Counted from the first letter of the stretch, positions 16,527 through 25,809 are shown. The stretch is DNA of 64,000 nucleotides from Gammaproteobacteria bacterium (GCA_022826505.1 JAJDUQ010000177.1:1-64000), one strand, 5' to 3'. Notes: generated by a model not told the origin, from the letters alone. Program-made: numbers and translations.

Positions 16527-17357
16527 ATGGCTAGCTCCCATTCGGAATCCCGCATCGCCGCGCTCGAGCGCCTGCTCGACGGCATCGGCCGCGTTGCGGT
16601 GGCGGTGAGCGGAGGCGTCGACAGCATGACCCTCGCGGTGGTCGCGCACCGCACCCTCGGGCACGCATCGACGATGATCCACGCGGTCTCCGCCGCAGTG
16701 CCCGAGGATGCCACCGCCCGCGTCGAGCGCTACGCGCGTCGCGAGGGATGGCGGCTCCGGCGGATCGACGCGGGGGAGCTTCTGGATGCGCGCTACGTCG
16801 CCAACCCCGTCAACCGCTGTTACTTCTGCAAGACGAATCTGTACTCGACGATCGCACCACTGGCTGGCCCGGACACGACCATCGTCTCCGGCACCAACAC
16901 CGACGACCTGGGGGATTTCCGGCCGGGGCTCGCCGCCGCGTCCGAGCACGCGGTCCGCCACCCCTGGGTCGAGTGCGGGACCGACAAGTCCGCGGTGCGG
17001 GCAATTGCGGCCGGGCTCGGGCTCGACGACCTCGCCGAGCTTCCCGCCGCGCCGTGCCTGTCGAGCCGGGTGGAGACGGGCATCGCCATCGATCCGCGGG
17101 TGTTGCAGGCCATCGATGGGTGCGAGCGGCTCGTGCGCGAGGTGACCGGGGCGGCCACGGTGCGCTGCCGGGTGCGTCGGGACGCGGTGGTGGTGGAGCT
17201 CGATGACAAGGCGCTCGTCAGCCTCGATGCGCCGCGCCGCGTCGGACTCGCCCGCGAGGTGGAAGAACGCATGAGAGTGGCCGGAGTGTCGCGCGGGCTC
17301 CGGTTCGAGTCCTACCGCATGGGAAGCGCGTTTCTGAGGTCATACGAACGTGCCTGA
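16527..17357 (+). CDS. larE: ATP-dependent sulfur transferase for the nickel-pincer cofactor, three-cysteine type
   Basis: A 276-residue PP-loop protein with VAVSGGVDS at residues 25-33. It supplies the sulfurs of the pincer cofactor. Cysteines C98 and C101 (NRCYFCKTNLY) plus C177 (APCLSSR) match the three-cysteine LarE type known from Thermotoga, where they hold an iron-sulfur cluster and allow catalytic turnover. The single-cysteine Lactobacillus type instead sacrifices its cysteine. The ATG at 16527 has GGAGGAGGG as ribosome-binding site. larB follows after about 200 bp. Confidence 0.92.
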   Translation: MASSHSESRIAALERLLDGIGRVAVAVSGGVDSMTLAVVAHRTLGHASTMIHAVSAAVPEDATARVERYARREGWRLRRIDAGELLDARYVANPVNRCYFCKTNLYSTIAPLAGPDTTIVSGTNTDDLGDFRPGLAAASEHAVRHPWVECGTDKSAVRAIAAGLGLDDLAELPAAPCLSSRVETGIAIDPRVLQAIDGCERLVREVTGAATVRCRVRRDAVVVELDDKALVSLDAPRRVGLAREVEERMRVAGVSRGLRFESYRMGSAFLRSYERA

Positions 17358-17561
17358 TCGGTTCCTGTCCCTCGATGATGCCCGTGCGCTCGGCGCCGAT
17401 CTTCGTTCCGGCGCGGCCGGTCCCGGACGCGTTCGTACGTACGTCGTGCCCGACGCGCATGTCTGAGCGGACAACGAATTCGAAACGCGTCGGCTGGCCA
17501 CGCATTCGGCCCCGTCTCCGGGCGGGCGTGTGCCGATGCAGATCACGGAAGTCCGTCGGCC

Positions 17562-18218
17562 ATGCATGAACGGGAAGTGGTGCCGGACGATGCGCGTCGC
17601 GCCAGGATCGGCTTCGACGAATCGATCTACTGCGCCGGCAAGTCCGCTCCTCAGCTCGACGCGATCCTCGCTCGCAGCATCGCATCGGGCCATTCACGAC
17701 TCCTCACTCGGCTGGAGTCCGCGATGTTCGATGCGCTCGCCGGCGCCCATCGTGCCGCCCTCGACTACGATCCGGTGTCCCGCACCGCACTGCTGGGGCG
17801 GGGAGCGGAGTCTGGACCGGTGCGGGTCGCGGTGGTCACCGCGGGCACCTCGGACGTTCCGGTCGCGAAGGAGGCGGTGCGCACGCTGTCGTACTACGGC
17901 GAATCGTCCCTGGAGATCTACGACGTGGGCGTGGCCGGCCTGTGGCGACTGCTCGACCGGCTCGAGGAGATCCGCGCGATGCCCGTCGTGATCGTGGCCG
18001 CGGGCATGGAGGCCTCGCTGCCGAGCGTGGTCGGCGGACAGGTTCCCGGCCTCGTGGTGGCGGTGCCGACATCGAATGGATACGGCGTTTCCTCGGGGGG
18101 GCGCGTGGCGCTGGATGCGTCACTGTCGAGCTGCGCGCCCGGCCTTGCGGTCGTCAATATCGACAACGGCTACGGTGCGGCGTGTGTCGCGTTGCGGGCG
18201 TTGCGTCTCGCGGGATGA
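17562..18218 (+). CDS. larB: Nickel-pincer cofactor biosynthesis carboxylase
   Basis: A 218-residue protein with an AIR-carboxylase-like (PurE) C-terminal domain: VAVVTAGTSDVPVAKEA, IVAAGMEASLPSVVGGQV and VAVPTSNGYGVSSGG. LarB carboxylates nicotinic acid adenine dinucleotide and splits off AMP, the first step toward the cofactor. The N-terminal segment RIGFDESIYCAGKS is typical. The protein is somewhat shorter at the N-terminus than usual LarB, and no good ribosome-binding site precedes 17562; no in-frame start codon is visible farther upstream. Confidence 0.88.
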   Translation: MHEREVVPDDARRARIGFDESIYCAGKSAPQLDAILARSIASGHSRLLTRLESAMFDALAGAHRAALDYDPVSRTALLGRGAESGPVRVAVVTAGTSDVPVAKEAVRTLSYYGESSLEIYDVGVAGLWRLLDRLEEIRAMPVVIVAAGMEASLPSVVGGQVPGLVVAVPTSNGYGVSSGGRVALDASLSSCAPGLAVVNIDNGYGAACVALRALRLAG

Positions 18219-18270
18219 TTCAACCGCCCCGCCGGTTCGCGGGCCCGGCACCGGATAAGGAGAGCAATGG

Positions 18271-19773
18271 ATGGCGCGCATCGCAATCGGCGGATTTCAG
18301 CACGAGACAAATACCTTCGCTCCTTCACTGGCAACGCTTGCCGAGTTCGAGGCCGGCGACGAATGGCCGGAGCTGACCACCGGCGCCGGACTCCCCGACC
18401 GGGTGCGGGGCATGAACCTCCCCATCGCGGGGTTCATCGACGAGGCGGAGCGCTCGGGCCACCGCCTGGTACCGACGACCTGGGGCTCGGCCTCGCCGTC
18501 CTCCTGCGTCACCCGGCATGCCTTCGAGCACATCGCCGGGCTCATCCTCGCCGGGCTCGAGGCGGCACGGCCGTTCGATGCCGTTTACCTCTGCCTGCAC
18601 GGCGCGATGGTGGCCGAGCACCTCCAGGACGGAGAGGGCGAGCTGCTCGGCCGGGTGCGCTCGCTCGTCGGGGCCGACGTCCCCGTCGTCGCCTCGCTCG
18701 ACTTCCACTCCAACACGACGCCCGAGATGGTGGAACACGCGAATGCGCTCGTCGGCTACCGCACCTACCCGCACATCGACATGGCCGACACGGGACGCCG
18801 GGCCGCCCGGCACCTCGACGGGCTGCTGAACGGCTCGGGCGCGACGCACAAGGCGTTTCGCCAGATTCCGTTCCTGATCCCGCTCAACTGGCAGTGCACG
18901 ACGAGCGAGCCGATGCGCTCCATCATGGAGATGCGTGACGCGCTCGAAGGCGCGGAGGTAGCGAGTCTCAGCGTGGCGGCGGGCTTCCCGGCCGCGGATA
19001 TTCACCACTGTGGTCCGTCGCTGTTCGGGTACGGGCGCTCGCCGGAAGCGGTCGAGCGTGCCATCGACGAGATCGCGCGCGAAATCGAGCGGCGGGAAAG
19101 CGAGTTCGACGGCGAGCTCCATTCTCCGCACGACGGCGTGCGAAAGGCGATCGCGATCGCGGGCGCCGCATCCCGCCCGGTGGTGATCGCCGATACCCAG
19201 GACAACCCCGGCGCGGGCGGCGACTCCGATACCACCGGGATGCTGCGGGCGCTCGTGGACAACGACGCCCCGCGGGCCGCGCTCGGAATGATGGTCGACC
19301 CCGAGGCGGCGCTCGCGGCGCACCAGGCGGGAGTGGGATCCGCGATCAACATCGCGCTCGGCGGCAGGTCCCGCGTTCCGGGGGATGCACCCTTCGAGGC
19401 GGAGTTCAGGGTCGAGCGGGTCGGCGACGGGCAGTTCGCGGGCACGGGGCCGATGTACGGAGGCGCGCGCATGACGCTGGGGCCGATGGCGTCGCTCGGC
19501 ATCCGCGACATCCAGGTGCTCGTGGGGAGCCGCAAGGCCCAGCTCGCCGATCAGGCAATGTACCGGCACTGCGGCATCGAGCCCACCACCCGGAAGATCG
19601 TCGTGAACAAGAGCTCCGTGCACTTCAGGGCCGACTTCGAGCCCATCGCCTCCGAGGTGCTGGTCTGCGTGGCCCCGGGGCCGATGGTGGCGGATCCGGG
19701 CGCGCTGGCCTGGACCGGGCTCCGGCCGGGGATTCGCGTTTGCCCGAACGGCCCCGAGTTCGGTGGTGGCTGA
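18271..19773 (+). CDS. M81 family (MlrC-like) metallopeptidase
   Basis: A 500-residue MlrC-family protein. Recognisable parts are GGFQHETNTFAP at the N-terminus, LCLHGAMVAEHL, ASLDFHSNTTPEMV, a tract with YRTYPHIDMADTG, and VIADTQDNPGAGGDSDTTG. MlrC takes part in microcystin breakdown in sphingomonads, but most homologues occur in bacteria with no such toxin and their substrates are unknown. AAGGAGA lies eight bases upstream of the ATG at 18271, which favours it over the out-of-frame ATG at 18267. It follows larB closely and precedes a hydrolase, so it could be co-expressed with them. Confidence 0.88.
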   Translation: MARIAIGGFQHETNTFAPSLATLAEFEAGDEWPELTTGAGLPDRVRGMNLPIAGFIDEAERSGHRLVPTTWGSASPSSCVTRHAFEHIAGLILAGLEAARPFDAVYLCLHGAMVAEHLQDGEGELLGRVRSLVGADVPVVASLDFHSNTTPEMVEHANALVGYRTYPHIDMADTGRRAARHLDGLLNGSGATHKAFRQIPFLIPLNWQCTTSEPMRSIMEMRDALEGAEVASLSVAAGFPAADIHHCGPSLFGYGRSPEAVERAIDEIAREIERRESEFDGELHSPHDGVRKAIAIAGAASRPVVIADTQDNPGAGGDSDTTGMLRALVDNDAPRAALGMMVDPEAALAAHQAGVGSAINIALGGRSRVPGDAPFEAEFRVERVGDGQFAGTGPMYGGARMTLGPMASLGIRDIQVLVGSRKAQLADQAMYRHCGIEPTTRKIVVNKSSVHFRADFEPIASEVLVCVAPGPMVADPGALAWTGLRPGIRVCPNGPEFGGG

Positions 19774-19812
19774 TACCGACTCCTCCCCTCAGCCGAAGCG
19801 AGCTTCCCTCCA

Positions 19813-20586
19813 ATGAACGCAATCGAGGTCGGGTACACGGTCGAAGGGGAGGGGCCGCCTCTGTACATGGTGCATGGCATCGGGTCGCGGCGCGCGACGT
19901 GGGCGGGGCTCGTGCCGTCGCTGGCCGACGACTTCACCTGCGTGAGCTACGACCTGCGAGGCCACGGTGACAGTCCCGTGCCGCCCACGCCGTATTCGCT
20001 CGACGATCTGGTGGAGGATCTCGAAGCGCTGCGGGACAGGCTCGGACACGAGCGGATTCACGTCATCGGCCATTCCCTGGGGGGCATGATCGGCCCCGCG
20101 TACGCCCGTGCCCACCCCGACCGGGTGCGCACCGTCACCCTTCTCAGCACCGCGGCGGGCCGCACGGAGGAGGATGGCGCGAAGGTACGCGGCGTCCTCG
20201 CCGCGATGGAAACCGACGGCATCGAGACGAAGCTTGGCGCTCTGGTGGAGCGCTGGTATACGGACGCGTTCATCGCAGCGCGTCCCGACGCCATCGAGAC
20301 CCGCAAGCGCCAGGTGCTCGACACTCCCGCGCACGTTTTCCTGAGCGTCTTCCACATCTACGCGGAAACCGAGATGGCACCGTGGCTCCACGAGGTCGCC
20401 TGTCCCTGCCTCGTGCTCACCGGGGAGCTCGACGGCGGCTGCAATCCGCGGCTCAACCGGTTCATCGCGGACACGCTCCCCGACTCCGAGCTGGTCATCC
20501 TCGACGGGCTGAAGCACTCGATACTGATCGAGGCGCCGGAGCGCGTGGCGCCTCCGGTGCGCGAATTCCTCCTGCGGCACCGCTGA
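19813..20586 (+). CDS. Alpha/beta hydrolase
   Basis: A 257-residue alpha/beta-fold hydrolase. The oxyanion loop is HGIGS, the nucleophile elbow is GHSLGG (Ser near residue 86), the acid is likely Asp in GELDGGC near 216, and the His lies in LKHSIL near 237. The length and spacing resemble enol-lactonase/RutD-like enzymes. The substrate is unknown. It is 39 bp downstream of the M81 gene on the same strand. Confidence 0.85.
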   Translation: MNAIEVGYTVEGEGPPLYMVHGIGSRRATWAGLVPSLADDFTCVSYDLRGHGDSPVPPTPYSLDDLVEDLEALRDRLGHERIHVIGHSLGGMIGPAYARAHPDRVRTVTLLSTAAGRTEEDGAKVRGVLAAMETDGIETKLGALVERWYTDAFIAARPDAIETRKRQVLDTPAHVFLSVFHIYAETEMAPWLHEVACPCLVLTGELDGGCNPRLNRFIADTLPDSELVILDGLKHSILIEAPERVAPPVREFLLRHR

Positions 20587-20597
20587 GGCGTTCGCCG

Positions 20598-20819
20598 TTA
20601 CGCAAGCTGGTTCAACGCGGTGATGATGGCCACGACGGCCCCACCCTGAATCCACAGCGCGCCGTACATTCGTGCTTCGAGGACGGCCAGATCGGCCTTG
20701 GTGGTGTACTCGCCGGAGTGCCCGATGGCCGATGCGATGGCCTCGGCCTGCGAGCGTTCGACGCCGGCCGCTTCGAGAGCGCGGGCGGCGCTGAGGGCGT
20801 CGAAGAGTGGCGAGGGCAT
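20598..20819 (-). CDS. Small DUF1640-like membrane protein, short paralogue
   Basis: A 73-residue protein with an N-terminal helix (FDALSAARALEAAGVERSQAEAIASAI) and a C-terminal hydrophobic anchor (LWIQGGAVVAIITALN). It is a clear paralogue of the gene 43 bp upstream (20863-21150) but lacks most of the coiled-coil middle. DUF1640-like proteins have a coiled coil plus one membrane segment; their function in bacteria is unknown. No strong ribosome-binding site is seen, so coupling to the upstream gene is possible. Confidence 0.65.
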   Translation of the reverse strand: MPSPLFDALSAARALEAAGVERSQAEAIASAIGHSGEYTTKADLAVLEARMYGALWIQGGAVVAIITALNQLA

Positions 20820-20862
20820 GGCGCTTGCTTCGTGGCGATTGGTTGCGATGGCCCCGGTTCCG

Positions 20863-21150
20863 CTACGCCAGCAGATTCAGGGCGGTGATGATGCCCACGA
20901 TGGCCCCGCCCTGAATCCACAGCGCGCGGTACATGCGAGCTTCGAGGCGGGCTTCGAGGCTCGAAAATCGGGCGTCCATGCGCAATTCGAGATTGGAAAT
21001 GTCCGCCTTGAGAGCGGCGATATCGTGCTTCGTGGCAATGTCGCCGTTGATCGCGATGGCCGAAGCAATCGTCTCGGCCTGAGTGCGATCGACGCCGGCC
21101 GCTTCCAGAGCGCGGGCGGCGCTGAACGTGTCGAAGGACGGCGAAGCCAT
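20863..21150 (-). CDS. DUF1640-like coiled-coil membrane protein
   Basis: A 95-residue protein with the same N-terminal helix as its downstream paralogue (FDTFSAARALEAAGVDRTQ), a central coiled coil (LKADISNLELRMDARFSSLE), and a C-terminal transmembrane anchor near residues 77-93. AGGAGG stands before the ATG at 21150. The two genes look like a tandem duplication followed by loss of the coiled coil in one copy. Function unknown. Confidence 0.75.
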   Translation of the reverse strand: MASPSFDTFSAARALEAAGVDRTQAETIASAIAINGDIATKHDIAALKADISNLELRMDARFSSLEARLEARMYRALWIQGGAIVGIITALNLLA

Positions 21151-21516
21151 GATGCGTGCCTCCTGACGGTCGGCCCGGCAGGCCGAACGAGTGTATGTCA
21201 CCCGGCAAACTCCCGATAGTCCGCCACTGCCGGTGCGAATCCGCAACGAAATTCGGATGAGCGGATCGTGGAGCGGCCTTGCCCGCGGCGCAGTGGAATC
21301 GGGTCGCACGAGTCGTAGGCGCACGGAGCGTGCGATGCAGGCCTGAGCGCCATACCGGGACGCAGCCCGGAGCGGGACGCGCAGCGGCCGGCGCGGGCTC
21401 CGATCGGCGCCGCTCGAGATGTCGATTTCGCCCCCCGATGTTGCATAGCGCACTCGCCTGAATTCAAATCCCCCGAACGTTGCCGGACCGGCCCGGCCGC
21501 ATCGCTGGAGAGCGCC
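21151..21516. other. Intergenic region before the flavoprotein gene
   Basis: 366 bp between the DUF1640-like pair and the dimethylglycine-dehydrogenase-like gene. It must hold divergent promoters, but no strong element is visible. Short GC-rich stretches occur around 21350-21420 without a convincing stem. Confidence 0.5.
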
Positions 21517-23943
21517 ATGCAGACACATGCGAGAGTCGTCGTCATCGGTGGTGGAATGATGGGGGTGGGTCTGCTCTACCACCTTGCCGAGGAGGGATGG
21601 ACCGACATCCTGCTGCTGGAGAAGGGGGAGCTCACCTCGGGCTCGACGTGGCATGCGGCGGGCCAGTGTCCGAGCTTCATCGCCGACTACAACATGGCGA
21701 AGATCCACGACTACGGGGTCCGCCTCTACCCGAAGCTCGAGGAGATGACCGGGCAGTACGTGAGCTGGCACGGGTGCGGCGGCATCCGGTTCGCGATGAA
21801 GCCGGCCGAGGTGGAGTGGTTCCACCACGTGGCGAGCGTCGCCAAGCTCATCGGCTTCCACTGCGAGATCATCGACCCCGAGAAGATCAGGCAGATCAAC
21901 CCGTTCGTGAATGTCGACGGGGTGCTGGCCGGCGCCTGGACGGCCGAGGACGGCCACGTGGACCCCGCCGGCTGCTGCAACGCGCTCGCGAAGGGCGCAC
22001 GCGACATGGGCGCCACCATCGTGCGCCGCGCCATGGTGACGGACGTGAAGCAGCGCCCGAACGGCGAGTGGGAGGTGGTCACCGATCAGGGCAACGTCGT
22101 GTGCGAGATGGCGGTGAACGCGGCCGGGTGCTACGCGCGCCAGGTGAGCCGGATGGCGGGCACCGACGTGCCGATCACCAACATGGAGCACACCTATCTC
22201 GTCACCGAGCCGATCAGGGAGTTCCTGGAGCGCGACGAGGAGATGGTGGTGGTGCGCGACCCCTACACGTCGGGGTACCTGCGCCAGGAGCAGAAGGCGG
22301 GGCTCATCGGCATCTACGAGACCGCGGACTCGGCCGAGTGCTGGACCCACCGCGGTGGCTGGCCGGAGTGGGACTCGGAGAACGAGCTGTTCGAGGCGAA
22401 CCTCGACCGGCTCGCGCCCTATGTCGAGAAGGCGCTCGAACGGATCCCGATGTGGCGCGACGCCGGCATCAAGCGCATCGTGTGCGGCGCGATTCCGCAC
22501 ACGCCGGACGCGAACCCGCTGCTCGGCCCGGCCGCGGGCCTGCGCAATTTCTGGCAGTGCTGCGGTGCGTCCATCGGTATCGCCTCCGGCGCCGGCTGCG
22601 GCAAGTACCTCGCGCAGTGGATGGTGCACGGCGACAGCGAGATCAACATGGCCGGCCTCGACCCGCGCCGGTTCGGCGGCTACGCGCCGGGTGAGTACAC
22701 CAAGGCCAAGTCCCACCAGGACTACGAGCACATGTACGCCCTGCACCTGCCCGGAGAGGAGCGCCCCGCATCGCGCGGGGAGCGGGTCACGCCGCTGCAC
22801 GACAAGCTCGCTGCCAAGGGGTGTGTCTACACCGAGGCCAACGGCTGGGAGCGCCCGAAGTGGTTCTCGCTCGACGGCCGCGAGGAGAACGTGGGCTTCC
22901 GGCACAACAACGTGTTCGAGGTCGTCGCGGCGGAGTGCCGGGCGGTGCGCGAGCGGGTCGGGGTGATGGACTTCTCGAGCTTCGCGAAGTTCGACGTGAC
23001 GGGGGAGGGTGCCGAGGCGTACCTGAACATGATCACGGCCAACCGAATGCCGCGGCGGCTCGGTGGCATCGTGCTTGCACATTACCTGTCACCGGAGGGT
23101 CGCATTCTCGGCGAGTCGACGATCACCAAGCTCGCTCCGGACCGATTCTACGTGCTGTCGGGCGCCGGGGCCGAGGACCGCGACATGGACAGCCTCGTCC
23201 AGGGGCCGCGCGACGGTCTCGACGTCACGGTGACCAACGTCACCGACGACTGGGGGATGCTCGTGCTCGCGGGGCCGCGCTCGCGCGAGGTGCTCGCGAA
23301 GCTGACGGACACGGAGCTCGGCAACGGAACCTTCCGCTGGTTGACGGGACGGGAGATCGAGGCCGCCGGGATCCCGATTCGGGCGCTTCGTGTGAACTAC
23401 GTCGGCGAACTCGGCTGGGAGCTGCACTGCCCGATGGTGCGGCTCGGCGATCTGTACGACGCGGTGTGGTCGGCGGGGGAGGAGTTCGGCATCGCGGACT
23501 TCGGCGTATACGCGGTCGACTCCCTGCGCATGGAGAAGGCATACCGGGGCTGGGGGGCGGAGCTCACCAACGAGATCACCCTGGTCGAGGCGGACATGGA
23601 GCGCTTCGCCGCCCTCGAGAAGAATGACTTCGTGGGCAGGACCGCGACGCAGCGCGTCAAGCAGGCGGGAGTCGTGACGCAGCTTGTCTACGTGGAGGTG
23701 GAGCCCGGGGACTGCGACGTGCACGGCGGGGAGCCGGTGCTCGCGCACGGCAGGGTGATCGGGGTCACGACCTCGGGCGCTTTCGGCCACTGCACGGGGA
23801 AGAGCCTCGGTTTTGCCTACGTGGAACCGCAGCTCGCGGCGCCGGGATCGACGTTCTCCATCGACGTCCTGGGCGCGCCGCGCGCGGCCACGGTGCTCGC
23901 CGAGCCCGCCTGGGATCCGGGCAACGAACGGCTGCGGGCCTGA
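21517..23943 (+). CDS. FAD-dependent dimethylglycine/sarcosine dehydrogenase-like protein with GcvT domain
   Basis: An 808-residue two-domain flavoprotein. The N-terminal DAO-type FAD domain begins with VVVIGGGMMGVGLLYHLAEEG (GxGxxG) and has GSTWHAAGQ, where related enzymes attach FAD covalently through His. The C-terminal half, from about residue 435, is a GcvT/aminomethyltransferase-like folate-binding domain (KFDVTGEGAEAYLN, RVNYVGELGWELH, FGVYAVDSLRMEKAYRGWG). Such enzymes oxidatively demethylate dimethylglycine or sarcosine and may pass formaldehyde-level carbon to folate. GGAGAG lies upstream of the ATG. With the Rieske gene at 782 it fits betaine demethylation, although the two genes are 20 kb apart. 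The exact substrate is not settled. Confidence 0.9.
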   Translation: MQTHARVVVIGGGMMGVGLLYHLAEEGWTDILLLEKGELTSGSTWHAAGQCPSFIADYNMAKIHDYGVRLYPKLEEMTGQYVSWHGCGGIRFAMKPAEVEWFHHVASVAKLIGFHCEIIDPEKIRQINPFVNVDGVLAGAWTAEDGHVDPAGCCNALAKGARDMGATIVRRAMVTDVKQRPNGEWEVVTDQGNVVCEMAVNAAGCYARQVSRMAGTDVPITNMEHTYLVTEPIREFLERDEEMVVVRDPYTSGYLRQEQKAGLIGIYETADSAECWTHRGGWPEWDSENELFEANLDRLAPYVEKALERIPMWRDAGIKRIVCGAIPHTPDANPLLGPAAGLRNFWQCCGASIGIASGAGCGKYLAQWMVHGDSEINMAGLDPRRFGGYAPGEYTKAKSHQDYEHMYALHLPGEERPASRGERVTPLHDKLAAKGCVYTEANGWERPKWFSLDGREENVGFRHNNVFEVVAAECRAVRERVGVMDFSSFAKFDVTGEGAEAYLNMITANRMPRRLGGIVLAHYLSPEGRILGESTITKLAPDRFYVLSGAGAEDRDMDSLVQGPRDGLDVTVTNVTDDWGMLVLAGPRSREVLAKLTDTELGNGTFRWLTGREIEAAGIPIRALRVNYVGELGWELHCPMVRLGDLYDAVWSAGEEFGIADFGVYAVDSLRMEKAYRGWGAELTNEITLVEADMERFAALEKNDFVGRTATQRVKQAGVVTQLVYVEVEPGDCDVHGGEPVLAHGRVIGVTTSGAFGHCTGKSLGFAYVEPQLAAPGSTFSIDVLGAPRAATVLAEPAWDPGNERLRA

Positions 23944-24024
23944 CGGCGGCGAGGCGAACGCAACGCGTCGAGCGAGGGATTCGTCCGACCGGTGCGCGGT
24001 CGTGTTTCGGAACGGAGAATTCGG

Positions 24025-24396
24025 ATGATCAGTCACATCGACCATCTGGTCCTCACCGTCGGCGACATCGAGGCATCGGTCGCCTTCTACCGGCGGGCGT
24101 TGCTCGTGACGGACTCCACGTTCGCGAACGGACGCAGGGCACTTCATTTCGGCAACCAGAAGATCAACCTGCAGGTGCTCGGCATGGAGAAGCGGAATCG
24201 CGCCGGCGTCGGATCCGGGGATCTGTGTCTGATCACCACGTGGCCGCTCTCCGACGTCGTCGCGCATCTTCGCGGCGAGGGCATCGAGATCATCGAAGGG
24301 CCGGTCGCCAAGACCGGCGCCATCGGTCCGATGACATCGGTCTACTTCAACGATCCCGACGGAAACCTCATCGAAATCAGCAGTTACGGCGCATGA
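24025..24396 (+). CDS. VOC (glyoxalase/dioxygenase fold) protein
   Basis: A 123-residue vicinal-oxygen-chelate protein. ISHIDHLVLTVGDIEASVAFY is the typical first motif, and FNDPDGNLIEIS the last; H5 or H7 and E116 are likely metal ligands. The layout resembles the YwbC/virulence-associated group. The reaction cannot be assigned. It lies 81 bp after the flavoprotein gene on the same strand and may belong to that operon. Confidence 0.85.
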   Translation: MISHIDHLVLTVGDIEASVAFYRRALLVTDSTFANGRRALHFGNQKINLQVLGMEKRNRAGVGSGDLCLITTWPLSDVVAHLRGEGIEIIEGPVAKTGAIGPMTSVYFNDPDGNLIEISSYGA

Positions 24397-24472
24397 GGCC
24401 GATGCGAGCCGGGTCGATGAGGGTCGGCGTTCGGGGTGACGCTGGTGCGGACATCGCCAGGGAGACTTCGAG

Positions 24473-24946
24473 ATGTGGATCGGCATCCTTCTGTTGATCG
24501 CGATCACGGCGCTCTACGCCGGATACAACCTGCTCGTGAAGGTGTCGAGCAATCATGTTCCCGAATCGGCCACTTCGACGGTGCTGGCGACGATCTGCCT
24601 GCAGGTCGCCGCTCTCGCCGCATCCTGCACGTTCGCGATGCTGCTGTTGGCCCGCGGTGGTCACGTCCTGAAGCTCTCGCCGGCGGCGTACGCATGGGCC
24701 GCCGGAGCGGGGCTGTGCATCGGACTCGCGGAAATCGGCTACTTCTACCTGTTTCGCGGCGTCGGCGGGAGCGGTCCGGTGGCGGCGAGCGTCGCGATTC
24801 CGGCCATCGTGACCGGGACCGTCGTGCTCACGATGCTCATTTCGTTCTTCGCGTTGAAGGAGTCGCTCGGTGCGACGCAGGTCGCGGGAACGGTGGTCGT
24901 GATCATCGGCATCGCGATGATTTTCTCCGGTGGATTCCGGTCCTGA
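24473..24946 (+). CDS. Small EamA/DMT-type membrane transporter
   Basis: A 157-residue protein with about five transmembrane segments, equal to one half of a normal ten-segment EamA transporter. The ends match the family (ALYAGYNLLVKVSS at the start, and FALKESLGATQVAGTVVVIIGIAMI at the end). Such half-size proteins probably dimerise. Substrate unknown. GGAGACTTCGAG precedes the ATG. Confidence 0.8.
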   Translation: MWIGILLLIAITALYAGYNLLVKVSSNHVPESATSTVLATICLQVAALAASCTFAMLLLARGGHVLKLSPAAYAWAAGAGLCIGLAEIGYFYLFRGVGGSGPVAASVAIPAIVTGTVVLTMLISFFALKESLGATQVAGTVVVIIGIAMIFSGGFRS

Positions 24947-25136
24947 GCGCAGTGGAGCTGCGCCTGTGCGCGGCCTCCGGTATCGCGGCCGGGCTTTGCC
25001 CATCGTGTCGAGTCGACATGCCGCCCGAGGCGCACCGAGTCGATCCAGCGGTTGACCGCGGGCGCACGGACGAGGGCGGTGGTACGCGGCAGGGCACATG
25101 CGAACGAAACGTGCCGGTCCGTGCCCCGATGGTGCC

Positions 25137-25628
25137 ATGAAGCGCGATATCGTCGGATTTCACCTCGACGAACTGGGCGACTGGGTCGCGGATCTCGACT
25201 GCGGTCACGGCCAGCACGTGCGCCACCGGCCGCCGTTCGTGAACCGGCCATGGGTCGTGAGCGACGCCGGGCGCGAAGGAATGCTGGGCGAGCCACTCGA
25301 CTGCGTGCGCTGCGATCGGATGGAGTGGCCCGACGGGTTCGTTGCGTACCGTCGAACGCCGGAATTCGACGAGACGTCGACTCCGGCCGGACTGCGCCGC
25401 GAGCACGCCACCAAGCGTGGTACGTGGGCCCGGATCCATGTGATCGCCGGGGCGCTTCGGTATCGAATTGGCGCCCCAATCCACCGATCATTCCTCGTCG
25501 AACCGTCGTCGAGCGTGGTCATCCTGCCCGAGGTTCCGCATCGTGTGGACCCCGACGGTCCGGTGCGGTTCTTTGTCGAGTTCTGGCGAAGGGAGCGATC
25601 CGGCGACGATTCCCGGACGCCGGAATGA
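25137..25628 (+). CDS. DUF3565/DUF1971 fusion protein
   Basis: A 163-residue protein. Residues 1-65 are DUF3565 (IVGFHLDELGDWVADLDCGHGQHVRHRPPF, then CVRCDRMEWP), which carries conserved Cys/His that may bind a metal. Residues 75-155 resemble the small TehB-associated cupin-like DUF1971 (TKRGTWARIHVIAG, VILPEVPHRV). The fusion is known, but its function is not. It is a separate unit between the transporter and pqqB. Confidence 0.78.
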   Translation: MKRDIVGFHLDELGDWVADLDCGHGQHVRHRPPFVNRPWVVSDAGREGMLGEPLDCVRCDRMEWPDGFVAYRRTPEFDETSTPAGLRREHATKRGTWARIHVIAGALRYRIGAPIHRSFLVEPSSSVVILPEVPHRVDPDGPVRFFVEFWRRERSGDDSRTPE

Positions 25629-25803
25629 ACGGCGACGAGCGTCGCGTGCGGCGGCGTTCCCCGTGTTCCGAATCTCCCGCCGTCGCACCTCGATCCGACG
25701 TCGCCGCGATCGGCGGACGGTCGAGCCCGCGTCTCGGCTCGTCGATCACGCCGGAGTGCCGTGCGGGGCCCCGAGGGTCTCAAGTGACCCGCCGCCAACA
25801 GGC

Positions 25804-25809
25804 TACAAT
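25804..25809 (+). promoter_or_regulatory. -10-like element close to pqqB
   Basis: TACAAT ends seven bases before the pqqB ATG at 25817. A weak GTGACC lies 15 bp farther upstream. The spacing suggests a leaderless transcript, as for larC. Confidence 0.45.

Noticed and set aside
16226-16534. Small frame between larC and larE, coupled to larC by ATGA
   Set aside because: Its 102 residues are Arg/Pro-rich low-complexity text and resemble no family; likely chance.
13299-16961. Very long open frame on the minus strand reaching far upstream of larA
   Set aside because: Beyond 14609 it is the antisense of larC and larE with no protein-like text; larA has its own ATG and ribosome-binding site.
20863-23082. 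Minus-strand frame joining the DUF1640-like gene to a long upstream extension
   Set aside because: Upstream of 21150 it runs antisense to the flavoprotein gene; the ATG at 21150 has a good ribosome-binding site.
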